DNA of 5,035 bases from Bordetella parapertussis (GTDB lineage Bacteria > Pseudomonadota > Gammaproteobacteria > Burkholderiales > CAIKXV01). The stretch is taken from NCBI GenBank assembly GCA_945877995.1, contig CAMDXD010000315.1:1-5035 (forward strand), in the 5' to 3' direction. Numbering within the stretch: position 1 is the stretch's first letter; every line of letters begins with the position of its first letter. Shown piece by piece: positions 1 through 5,035 of this stretch. The position numbers were made by a program, and so were the translations under genes. A model generated the notes under the pieces. That model saw only the letters and a list, made by a program, of their open reading frames with translations. It did no database searches and was not told the origin of the DNA.

Positions 1-557
1 AAGGCCGCCGCCTCGTCGTCGAAATCGACATCGGCGACGCGCAGGGTCGAATACCAGTGGTCGATCTTCCGACCACCGCCCGCCAGGTAGGCGGCCAGGT
101 GCGGATGCAGGTCGCGCCGGCACACGCAGAAGACCGGATGCGACTGGGTTCCGGTTCGCGCCACTGCAAGGTCCACGGCGCCGGCCGCGAGCGCCGTGCA
201 CAGGCGTTCGACCAGGTCGTGCGGCAGGAACGGCGAATCGCAGGGCACCGTGGCCACCAGCGGGTGTGCAGCAGTCGCCAGCCCGCGCTCGAGACCGGCC
301 AGCGGTCCGGCGAAACCTTCGATCGAATCGGCGACGACCCGGTGGCCGAATGCCCGATACCGGTCGAGGTTCTGGTTGGCGTTGATCAGCAGTTCGTCGA
401 CCTGGGGCAGCAGGCGTTCGATCACATGCGCGACCATCGGCCGGCCGTCGAGCCCTTGCAGGCCTTTGTCGACCCCGCCCATCCGGCGTCCGAGCCCTCC
501 GGCCAGCACGAGGCCGGTGACGCCTGTGGCATGGGGTGTCTGGACCGGCGCAGTCAT
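1..557 (-). CDS. mobA: Molybdenum cofactor guanylyltransferase MobA (3' end cut by window edge)
   Basis: MobA transfers GMP from GTP to Mo- (or W-) molybdopterin in the cytoplasm, giving the MGD/bis-MGD cofactor used by DMSO-reductase-family enzymes such as formate dehydrogenase. The reading frame is open from the ATG at 557 to the window edge: 185 codons, with the stop beyond position 1. The N-terminal nucleotide-binding signature is clear: LVLAGGLGRRMGGVDKG at residues 16-32, followed by a hydrophobic beta strand and NAN at 59-61. GPLAGL (84-89) and the metal-binding PCDSPF (105-110) follow, then HP at 140-141. Compared with the roughly 195-residue E. coli protein only about 10-15 C-terminal residues should be missing. 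The start overlaps the fdhD stop as ATGA. A GAGGA at 574-570, 12 nt upstream and so rather far, may serve as ribosome site, so translation is probably coupled to fdhD. Identity is secure from the motifs; only the C-terminus is unseen. Confidence 0.95.
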   Translation of the reverse strand, partial: MTAPVQTPHATGVTGLVLAGGLGRRMGGVDKGLQGLDGRPMVAHVIERLLPQVDELLINANQNLDRYRAFGHRVVADSIEGFAGPLAGLERGLATAAHPLVATVPCDSPFLPHDLVERLCTALAAGAVDLAVARTGTQSHPVFCVCRRDLHPHLAAYLAGGGRKIDHWYSTLRVADVDFDDEAAA

Positions 558-1414
558 CGGTCGAAGCGCTCCTCGCCGGTGAACAGGAGGTAGCGGGTAT
601 TGGCCGCGCGTCCGATCATCGTGAGGCCTACCTGGCGTGCGATCCGGTACCCCATCTCGGTCAGGCCGGAGCGCGAGACCAGAAAGGGCACGCCCATCTG
701 CGCACACTTGATCACCATTTCGGAGGTCAGCCGTCCCGTGGTGTAGAACACCTTGTCGCCACCGTCGACCCTGTCGAGCCACATGTGGCCAGCGATCGCA
801 TCGACGGCGTTGTGCCGGCCGACATCCTCGACGTAGTAGAGAACCTCGGCGCTTGCCGGCGCGCGTTCGTCCCCGCCGCCGGGATCGATGCAGCGCGCGA
901 GCGCGCAGCCATGGACCGCGCCGGCCTGCTTGTAGACGGTCTCGCGCCGGCGCACGGCATCGAGCAGCGCGTACAGGCTGCGCTGCGACAGGCGCGCGTG
1001 CTGCGGCAGGCGAATCGCGTCGATCTCCTCCATCAGGCCGCCGAACATCGAGCCCTGGCCGCAGCCGGTGGTGACCGTGCGCTTCGCGGTGCGCGCCGAG
1101 AAATCGGCAGCCCCGGCGCGCGTGGTGACCGCGACTGCATCGACCTCCCAGTCGACATGGACCGCGGCGATCTCGTCGATGCGGCCCACCAGGCGCTGGT
1201 TGCGCAGGAAGCCCAGCGCCAGCGCCTCCGGCGCCTGGCCGAGCGTCATCAGCGTCACCAGTTCGCGCTTGTCGACGTACAGCGTCAATGGATGTTCGCC
1301 GGCGATGGCCACGGTCGAACGATGACCGTTCTCGTCGAGCGCTTCGACGTCGAAGGTGGCGTCGCGCCGCGCCGCGGTGAGCTCAGGCCGGATGCCGGGT
1401 GCGGCCTGTCCCAT
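554..1414 (-). CDS. fdhD: FdhD, sulfur carrier/sulfurtransferase for formate dehydrogenase cofactor
   Basis: FdhD passes sulfur from a cysteine desulfurase to the bis-MGD cofactor and is needed for active formate dehydrogenase. The protein is 286 residues, normal for the family. Family hallmarks seen: TTGCGQGS at 115-122 (active-site loop), EDVGRHNAVDAIAG at 196-209, TTGRLTSEMV at 225-234 and the VSRSGLTEMG segment at 246-255. E. coli FdhD has CxxC (Cys121 and Cys124) in the loop; here only the first is present (C118), with Gly at 121. From memory, GCGQG loops occur in other betaproteobacterial FdhD proteins, so this is probably a lineage variant rather than a broken gene. The ATG at 1414 overlaps the moeA stop by one base (TGATG), and GAAGG at 1428-1424, 9 nt upstream, is a good ribosome site. 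The stop overlaps the mobA start. The formate dehydrogenase itself is not in the window. Confidence 0.95.
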   Translation of the reverse strand: MGQAAPGIRPELTAARRDATFDVEALDENGHRSTVAIAGEHPLTLYVDKRELVTLMTLGQAPEALALGFLRNQRLVGRIDEIAAVHVDWEVDAVAVTTRAGAADFSARTAKRTVTTGCGQGSMFGGLMEEIDAIRLPQHARLSQRSLYALLDAVRRRETVYKQAGAVHGCALARCIDPGGGDERAPASAEVLYYVEDVGRHNAVDAIAGHMWLDRVDGGDKVFYTTGRLTSEMVIKCAQMGVPFLVSRSGLTEMGYRIARQVGLTMIGRAANTRYLLFTGEERFDR

Positions 1415-2712
1415 CAGACCAGGCCTTCGAACATCTGTACATCGACGACGGTACCCGCCGGCGCATTGCCCTGGTCGACCGGCAGCACGATGAAGCAGTT
1501 TGCCTGCGACATCGAGGACAGGATGCCGGAACCCTGCTCGCCGGTGGGTTTGACCTGCCAGCCGTGGCCGTCGGCGGCGGCCGACAGGATGCCGCGCTGG
1601 AATTCGGTGCGTCCCGGTGCCTTCTTCAGCGGCGCGGTGCAGGCGGCCTTGAACGTCGGCAGCACCGGCATCGGGTCGCGACCCATCATCTTCAGCAGCG
1701 GCTCGCGCACGAACTGGTAGAACGTGGCCATCACCGCCACCGGATTGCCCGGCAACCCGAAGAAATGCGCGCCACCGATACGCCCGTAGGCGAGCGGCCG
1801 GCCGGGCTTCATCGCGATCTTCCAGAACACCACCTCGCCCATGCGGTCGAGCATCTGCTTGATGAAGTCCGCCTCGCCGACCGACACGCCGCCGCTGGTG
1901 ATGATCACGTCGGCCATCCGCGCCGCTTCGGCGAAATGCGCTTCGAGCTTCGCCGGGTCGTCGCGCACCACGCCCATGTCGATCAGGTCGACACCGAGGC
2001 GCGTCAGCATGCCGTGGATCGTGTAGCGGTTGCTGTCGTAGACCTGGCCCTCGCCGAGGGTGCCGCCGATCGACACCAGTTCGTCGCCGGTCGAGAAGAA
2101 CGCCACCCGCAGGCGGCGGAAAACCGTGGCTTCACCGACGCCGAGCGAGGCCAGCAGGCCGATCTCCGCCGGGCGCATCCACTGGCCGCGCCGCAGTACG
2201 ACCGCACCGCTGCGGATGTCCTCGCCGGCATAGCGCACGTTCTGCGCGCGGCGCAGCCCGGCGCCGAGCGTGACCACGCCGTCACCGGGACGGGTGTGTT
2301 CTTGCGGCACCACGCAGTCGAGCGGTGCAGGCACGACGCCGCCGGTCATGATGCGGATACATTCGCCCGGTGCAACCGTGCCGTTGAAGGTGCGGCCGGC
2401 ATAGGCCGTGCCCACGACTTTCAACGTCACGCCTTCGCGTCCGTCGACATCCGAATGACGCAGGGCATAGCCGTCCATCGCCGAGTTGTCTGCGAGCGGC
2501 ACGTCGAACGGCGACACGATGTCCTCGGCGAGTACCTGGCCCAGCGCGTCGCGCACCGGTACGCGACGGGTGCCGGTGATCGGCGCGACGAAGCGGTCGA
2601 TGAAGGCGCGCGCCTTGTCGACCGGCATCGAGTTCGGATCGTAGTCGTCGGCGCAGGAGGCCGTGCGGATCGAGCCGCTGCCGGCGGGTGCTGCGCTATC
2701 GGGGTCGGTCAT
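1414..2712 (-). CDS. moeA: Molybdopterin molybdenumtransferase MoeA
   Basis: MoeA inserts molybdate (or tungstate) into adenylated molybdopterin, releasing AMP and yielding Moco. The 432-residue product is slightly longer than the 411-residue E. coli protein, with a non-homologous N-terminus of about 28 residues. Domain I/II signatures: NSAMDGYA at 76-83 and TGGVVPAPLDCVVPQE at 123-138. The MogA-like (MoCF) domain III carries STGDEL at 207-212, SGGVSVGEADF at 273-283, KPGRPLAYG at 302-310 and GLPGNPVAV at 319-327. The C-terminal beta-barrel domain IV includes SGILSSMSQANC at 395-406. The ATG at 2712 is preceded by a strong GAGGA at 2723-2719, 6 nt away, which fixes the start; an internal Met at residue 29 aligns with the E. 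coli start region but has less support. It follows moaA after 81 bp and overlaps fdhD by one base. All landmark residues seen are intact. Confidence 0.96.
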   Translation of the reverse strand: MTDPDSAAPAGSGSIRTASCADDYDPNSMPVDKARAFIDRFVAPITGTRRVPVRDALGQVLAEDIVSPFDVPLADNSAMDGYALRHSDVDGREGVTLKVVGTAYAGRTFNGTVAPGECIRIMTGGVVPAPLDCVVPQEHTRPGDGVVTLGAGLRRAQNVRYAGEDIRSGAVVLRRGQWMRPAEIGLLASLGVGEATVFRRLRVAFFSTGDELVSIGGTLGEGQVYDSNRYTIHGMLTRLGVDLIDMGVVRDDPAKLEAHFAEAARMADVIITSGGVSVGEADFIKQMLDRMGEVVFWKIAMKPGRPLAYGRIGGAHFFGLPGNPVAVMATFYQFVREPLLKMMGRDPMPVLPTFKAACTAPLKKAPGRTEFQRGILSAAADGHGWQVKPTGEQGSGILSSMSQANCFIVLPVDQGNAPAGTVVDVQMFEGLV

Positions 2713-2718
2713 CGTGCG

Positions 2719-2723
2719 TCCTC
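2719..2723 (-). promoter_or_regulatory. Ribosome binding site of moeA
   Basis: GAGGA on the minus strand lies 6 nt before the ATG at 2712. It is the best Shine-Dalgarno match among the internal genes of the cluster and supports the longer moeA start over the internal Met at codon 29. Confidence 0.6.
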
Positions 2724-2736
2724 GCGGGCCGGTGGA

Positions 2737-2764
2737 TCGTCGAATCGGAGTCGTCGAATCGGGG
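2737..2764. repeat. Two-copy 14-bp tandem repeat in the moaA-moeA gap
   Basis: TCGTCGAATCGGAG (2737-2750) is followed directly by TCGTCGAATCGGGG (2751-2764), 13 of 14 bases identical. A weaker third copy, CTGTCGTATCGT at 2766-2777, matches 8 of 12 bases of the core. The repeat fills about half of the 81-bp gap between the moaA stop and the moeA start. It is not clearly palindromic and no promoter elements stand out. It may be a slippage product or a small binding array; nothing in the sequence decides between them. Confidence 0.7.
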
Positions 2765-2793
2765 TCTGTCGTATCGTCTGCCGCGCCGCACGG

Positions 2794-3819
2794 TCAGCCG
2801 CCGATGTAGGACATCTCGATCTTGTGTGTATTCGTGGTTTCGGCACTGCGCAACTCGGAGTAGCGATCGCCGCGCGCCGACCACACGCTGCGGATCAGCG
2901 CTGACAGGTTGGCGTCTGACGCATCGGCGCGCAGCGGTGCTAGGAAGTCGGTGCCGCGGGTGGCGAACAGGCAGGTGTAAAGCTTGCCCTCGGCGGACAG
3001 GCGCGCCCGGGTGCAATCGCTGCAGAACGCCTGGGTCACCGACGAGATGAAGCCGACCTCGCCGCTGCCGTCAAGGTAGCGCCAGCGCTCGGCGACCTCG
3101 CCGCGGTAGCTGGACGGTACCGGTTCGATCGGAAGCTCCGCGCCGATGCGCGCGGTCAGCTCCGCAGATGGCACCACCGAGTCGAGCTTCCAGCCGTTCG
3201 TATGGCCGACGTCCATGAACTCGATGAAGCGCAGGATGTGGCCGGTGCCCTTGAAGTGGCGCGCCATCGCGACCGCATCCTGGTCGTTGACCCCGCGCTT
3301 GACCACCATGTTCACCTTGACCGGCAGGCCGACCCGGCTCGCCTCGTCGATGCCTTCGAGCACCTTGGCTACCGGGAAGTCGACGTCGTTCATCTGCCTG
3401 AAGGTCGCATCGTCGAGCGAATCGAGGCTGACCGTCACCCGCTTGAGGCCGGCATCCCTCAGGGCCTGCGCCTTCAGCTTCAGCAGCGAGCCGTTGGTGG
3501 TCAGCGTGAGGTCGAGGTCGTCGTGCCAGGCCAGCATCTCGATCAGCCGCTCGATCTTGCGCCGCACGAGCGGCTCCCCGCCCGTGATGCGGATCTTCTC
3601 GACGCCCTCGTCGCGGAACAGCCGCACCAGCCGGTGGATCTCGCCGAAGGACAGCAGCGCCTCGCGCTCCAGGAACTGGAAATCCTTGCCATACACCTCC
3701 TTCGGCATGCAGTACGTGCAGCGGAAGTTGCAACGGTCGGTGACCGAGATGCGCAGGTCACGCAGCGGGCGCTGGAGGGTGTCGAGGAGGGTCATCCGGA
3801 ATGCTGCATCGAAAGCCAT
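2794..3819 (-). CDS. moaA: GTP 3',8-cyclase MoaA (radical SAM)
   Basis: MoaA uses S-adenosylmethionine and two Fe-S clusters to convert GTP to 3',8-cyclo-7,8-dihydro-GTP, the first step of molybdopterin synthesis (MoaC acts next). From the ATG at 3819 the protein is 341 residues, within the family range. The N-terminal radical-SAM motif CNFRCTYC has cluster ligands C30, C34 and C37; ITGGEP at 78-83 is the SAM-contacting motif. C-terminal cluster ligands C266, C269 and C283 show the family CxxC-x13-C spacing. The protein ends in Gly-Gly, the MoaA tail needed for catalysis. The open frame runs back to 3975, but the extra sequence lies over the upstream gene and looks unlike MoaA. Neither ATG 3819 nor ATG 3795 (333 residues, MTLLDTLQRPLRDLRISVTD) has a good ribosome site, so 3795 is a real alternative. 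It is the first pathway gene, 73 bp downstream of the antiporter fragment. Confidence 0.95.
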   Translation of the reverse strand: MAFDAAFRMTLLDTLQRPLRDLRISVTDRCNFRCTYCMPKEVYGKDFQFLEREALLSFGEIHRLVRLFRDEGVEKIRITGGEPLVRRKIERLIEMLAWHDDLDLTLTTNGSLLKLKAQALRDAGLKRVTVSLDSLDDATFRQMNDVDFPVAKVLEGIDEASRVGLPVKVNMVVKRGVNDQDAVAMARHFKGTGHILRFIEFMDVGHTNGWKLDSVVPSAELTARIGAELPIEPVPSSYRGEVAERWRYLDGSGEVGFISSVTQAFCSDCTRARLSAEGKLYTCLFATRGTDFLAPLRADASDANLSALIRSVWSARGDRYSELRSAETTNTHKIEMSYIGG

Positions 3820-3821
3820 CG

Positions 3822-3848
3822 AGTATAGCCGTGCGCGCCGCCTACCAA
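3822..3848 (-). promoter_or_regulatory. Possible sigma70-type promoter for moaA
   Basis: On the minus strand TATACT (3827-3822) matches the -10 consensus at five of six bases. TTGGTA (3848-3843) matches the -35 at four of six, but with a short 15-bp spacer. Transcription would begin near 3815, downstream of the ATG at 3819 and about 20 nt before the ATG at 3795, so if real it would favour the shorter MoaA. The element is weak and inferred from sequence only. Confidence 0.25.
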
Positions 3849-3849
3849 G

Positions 3850-3883
3850 CCCGGCGCGGGCCTGCCGCGGCAGGGAGGCCGGG
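3850..3883. other. GC-rich hairpin between the antiporter fragment and moaA
   Basis: CCTGCCGCGGCAGG (3861-3874) is a perfect 14-bp palindrome. It is flanked by an outer pair of complementary arms, CCCGGC (3850-3855) and GCCGGG (3878-3883), so the region can fold into a two-tier stem with small internal loops. It starts 9 bp after the stop of the antiporter fragment. There is no T-run on the moaA side, so it is not a classical intrinsic terminator. It could partly terminate or stabilise the upstream transcript, or be a dyad operator for moaA. Confidence 0.4.
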
Positions 3884-3892
3884 GCTGTCGGT

Positions 3893-4222
3893 TCACGGCA
3901 CGGCTGCCAGGAACAGGAAAGTACAGAACAGCACAAGGTGGACCGCGCCCTGCAGAACAGTGGTGCGCCCGGCACTGAGCGTCAGGGTCGCCACCAGCAG
4001 GGTCAGCGCGAGCAGAGCGATCTCTTTCGGCGGCAGGCCGAGCAGCAGCGGCCGGTCGAGCGCGAGCACGAGCACGACCACGACCGGGATCGTCAGGCCG
4101 ATGCTCGCCAGGGCCGAGCCGAGCGCCAGGTTGAGGCTGGTCTGCAGCCGGTTGCCGGCAGCCGCGCGCACCGCTGGCAGCAGCAGCGACCAGGCTGGTA
4201 GTGCGACCGGCAGCCGGATCAT
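3893..4222 (-). pseudogene. C-terminal remnant of a ChaA-type Ca2+/H+ antiporter (5'-truncated)
   Basis: The 109-residue product resembles only the last part of ChaA-family calcium/proton antiporters (CaCA superfamily, normally about 350-400 residues). The match starts near AVRAAAGNRLQTSLNLALG (17-35) and continues through GSALASIGLTIP (35-46) and SAGRTTVLQGAVHLVLF (83-99) to a hydrophobic end. Three membrane segments are likely: about 28-55, 66-82 and 90-108. The first alpha repeat and the acidic (PEG-type) ion-binding motif of the second repeat, expected just before AVRAA, are missing; here the sequence reads LLLPAVRAA. It therefore cannot work as a complete exchanger. The ATG at 4222 overlaps the stop of the upstream regulator (ATGA), so it may still be translated, by coupling. 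No antiporter sequence was seen in other frames upstream, so it looks like a true truncation, not a frameshift. A small membrane protein with a new role is possible but unsupported. Confidence 0.7.
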
Positions 4223-4647
4223 GGCCTCGCCAGTGCGTGTTCGCCGGCACCCAGCGCGAGCGCCGCCGACAGGGCCTGGGTGGCGGCATCCAGTTCCGGG
4301 GCGAGCCGGCATTCGATCTCTTCCAGCGCCGCCGCCAGCAGCGCGCCGTAGGGCGTGAGCTGCGTGCCGCGACCGCGCCGGGTGACGATCAGTGCGGCCC
4401 CCAGTGCCTGCTCCGCGTCGCGGATCAGCGCCCAGGCATGGCGGTAGGACAGGCCGAAGCCGCTGGCTGCCTCGCGCAGGGAGTCCACGCGCGGCATCCG
4501 GCGCAGCAGGTCGAACGCGGCTGCCGGTACGCGCGCGCAGTCGGCGCCGCCGAGCGAGACGGTCAGGCGCAGCGAAAGCCGCAGCGGCACGCGTGCAGCG
4601 CCGCCCGAGGGTCTGGCAACTGGGATCGAATCGGAAGTCGGGTTCAT
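4219..4647 (-). CDS. ModE-type winged-helix DNA-binding regulator lacking a visible effector domain
   Basis: A cytoplasmic DNA-binding protein of 142 residues from the ATG at 4647. Residues 21-110 match the LysR/ModE-like N-terminal winged helix: SLREAASGFGLSYRHAWALI (56-75) is the helix-turn-helix, and RRGRGTQLTPYG (90-101) the wing. The GLSYRHAW form is characteristic of ModE-like regulators, including those that carry a C-terminal periplasmic-binding-protein-like domain and sit beside tungstate/molybdate transport or Moco genes. After the helix at about 102-130 the protein ends at once, with neither the Mop/TOBE domains of E. coli ModE nor a binding-protein domain, so oxyanion sensing is not evident. 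Upstream in-frame ATGs at 4665 and 4662 are alternatives; none of the three has a good ribosome site. It diverges from tupA and overlaps the antiporter fragment by 4 bases. It plausibly controls tupA and the moa/moe cluster. It could be natively short or 3'-truncated. Confidence 0.8.
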   Translation of the reverse strand: MNPTSDSIPVARPSGGAARVPLRLSLRLTVSLGGADCARVPAAAFDLLRRMPRVDSLREAASGFGLSYRHAWALIRDAEQALGAALIVTRRGRGTQLTPYGALLAAALEEIECRLAPELDAATQALSAALALGAGEHALARP

Positions 4648-4706
4648 ATTGAGCGTTTGCATCATCGTGCGTAAGTTTGCCTGCTTGTCAGCGCGAAGGG
4701 CGCCGT
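4648..4706. promoter_or_regulatory. Divergent control region between the ModE-like regulator and tupA
   Basis: This 59-bp gap separates two divergent starts and is AT-richer than its surroundings. It holds a direct repeat, GTTTGC at 4655-4660 and 4675-4680, offset by exactly 20 bp (about two helical turns), with a loose dyad GCATCATCGTGC (4659-4670) between. On the minus strand CTGACA (4691-4686) resembles a -35 box for the regulator, but no good -10 follows at normal spacing. On the plus strand no convincing sigma70 pair is visible. No classic E. coli ModE box is present. The placement makes it the likely operator for the adjacent regulator. Confidence 0.45.
4695..4700 (+). promoter_or_regulatory. 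Ribosome binding site deciding the GTG start of tupA
   Basis: GAAGGG ends 6 nt before the GTG at 4707. It supports that GTG as the start, since there is no suitable ATG before codon 58, which lies after the signal peptide. Confidence 0.6.
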
Positions 4707-5035
4707 GTGCGAAAAGTCCTGTTGCTGTCGTGGGTGCGTGCCGGCGTGGCGCTGGGTCGCCGGGGTGTTCCAGCGCTGCTGTGCGCGCTTGCCCTCGTGG
4801 GCGTCGCCCGCGCGGCCGAAGCGCCGCCCGGCGCGGGCGCGGTGCTGCAGCGTCCGGCGTCCGAACGCGTGATCCGGATGGCGACCACCACCAGCACCGA
4901 GAACTCCGGGCTGCTCGGCTGGCTGCTGCCACCTTTCGAGAAGACCTGCGGCTGCTCGGTGCGGGTGGTGTCGGTCGGCACCGGTGCGGCACTGAAGCTG
5001 GGTGCCAACGGCGACGCCGACCTGGTGCTGGTGCA
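4707..5035 (+). CDS. tupA: Tungstate-type ABC transporter substrate-binding protein TupA (3' end cut by window edge)
   Basis: The periplasmic binding protein of a TupABC-type tungstate importer. Only the first 109 codons are visible; the family is about 270-290 residues. The start is GTG 4707, with a good ribosome site. Residues 1-36 form an export signal: basic MRK, a long hydrophobic core with LLCALALVGV, and a likely signal-peptidase cut after ARA36. The mature start carries MATTTSTENSGLLGWLLPPF (58-77); TTTS (60-63) is the oxyanion-binding motif that marks TupA-type proteins. SVGTGAALKLG at 89-99 and NGDADLVLV at 101-109 continue the family pattern. Two cysteines (C81, C83) lie close together where a loop is expected. 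A molybdate-binding role cannot be excluded from this fragment. Membrane and ATPase genes (tupB, tupC) would be expected to the right. Its divergent pairing with a ModE-like regulator beside Moco genes links metal uptake to cofactor assembly. Confidence 0.88.
   Translation, partial: MRKVLLLSWVRAGVALGRRGVPALLCALALVGVARAAEAPPGAGAVLQRPASERVIRMATTTSTENSGLLGWLLPPFEKTCGCSVRVVSVGTGAALKLGANGDADLVLV

Noticed and set aside
536..1720. A 394-codon plus-strand open frame opposite fdhD and part of moeA
   Set aside because: Antisense shadow of FdhD and MoeA; low-complexity composition and no family motifs.
2713..2793. A CRISPR or riboswitch in the moaA-moeA spacer
   Set aside because: Only two 14-bp tandem units without spacers, and no conserved RNA fold recognisable in 81 bp.
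1399..2904. A 501-codon plus-strand open frame opposite moeA and the end of moaA
   Set aside because: It is antisense to a well-recognised MoeA, runs across two genes and their spacer, is rich in Arg/Ala/His as expected of a GC-rich shadow frame, and has no recognisable domain.
3071..3733. A 220-codon minus-strand frame inside moaA
   Set aside because: It is a frame-shifted reading of moaA itself, whose true frame has all six cluster cysteines and the Gly-Gly end.
3820..3975. Extension of moaA to an ATG at 3975 (393 residues)
   Set aside because: The added 52 residues overlap the antiporter fragment and the hairpin, and do not resemble MoaA N-termini.
4648..4992. Extension of the regulator frame upstream to 4992
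   Set aside because: The extra sequence is antisense to the tupA signal peptide and mature start, and the winged-helix domain begins only after 4600.
4688..5008. A 106-codon minus-strand frame opposite tupA
   Set aside because: Shadow of the TupA-like gene, whose plus frame has a signal peptide, a ribosome site and the TTTS motif.

Overview
This is a GC-rich window (clearly above 60% by eye) that reads as a chromosomal molybdenum/tungsten-cofactor locus of a proteobacterium. A betaproteobacterium (Burkholderiales/Rhodocyclales-like) is most likely, judging from the character of the FdhD, MoeA and MoaA sequences. That placement is recognition by eye, not a database result.

Nearly everything lies on the minus strand. 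Reading in that direction: a short ModE-type winged-helix regulator (4647-4219); a 109-codon piece matching only the C-terminal end of a ChaA-type Ca2+/H+ antiporter (4222-3893); a short gap with a GC-rich hairpin and a possible promoter; moaA (3819-2794); an 81-bp gap with a 14-bp tandem repeat; moeA (2712-1414); fdhD (1414-554); and mobA (557 to beyond position 1). On the plus strand, divergent from the regulator, starts a tungstate-type ABC transporter binding protein (tupA-like, from 4707), cut by the right edge. The 59 bp between the divergent genes is the obvious control region.

The genes form a coherent pathway. TupA would capture tungstate or molybdate in the periplasm. MoaA makes the first pterin intermediate from GTP. 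MoeA inserts the metal into molybdopterin. MobA adds GMP to give the bis-MGD form of the cofactor. FdhD sulfurates and hands over the cofactor to formate dehydrogenase. The ModE-like protein is the likely oxyanion-responsive or locus-specific regulator. moeA/fdhD overlap by 1 base (TGATG), and fdhD/mobA and regulator/chaA fragment by 4 bases (ATGA), so translational coupling is likely. moaC, moaD, moaE and mogA are not in the window.

No wholly new system is evident. The points most worth a second look are: the ChaA remnant coupled to a regulator that appears to lack an effector domain, which may be the scar of one deletion; an FdhD with only one of the two cysteines of the CxxC motif; a pair of GTTTGC repeats exactly 20 bp apart in the divergent promoter region; and the small repeats and hairpin in the gaps around moaA.
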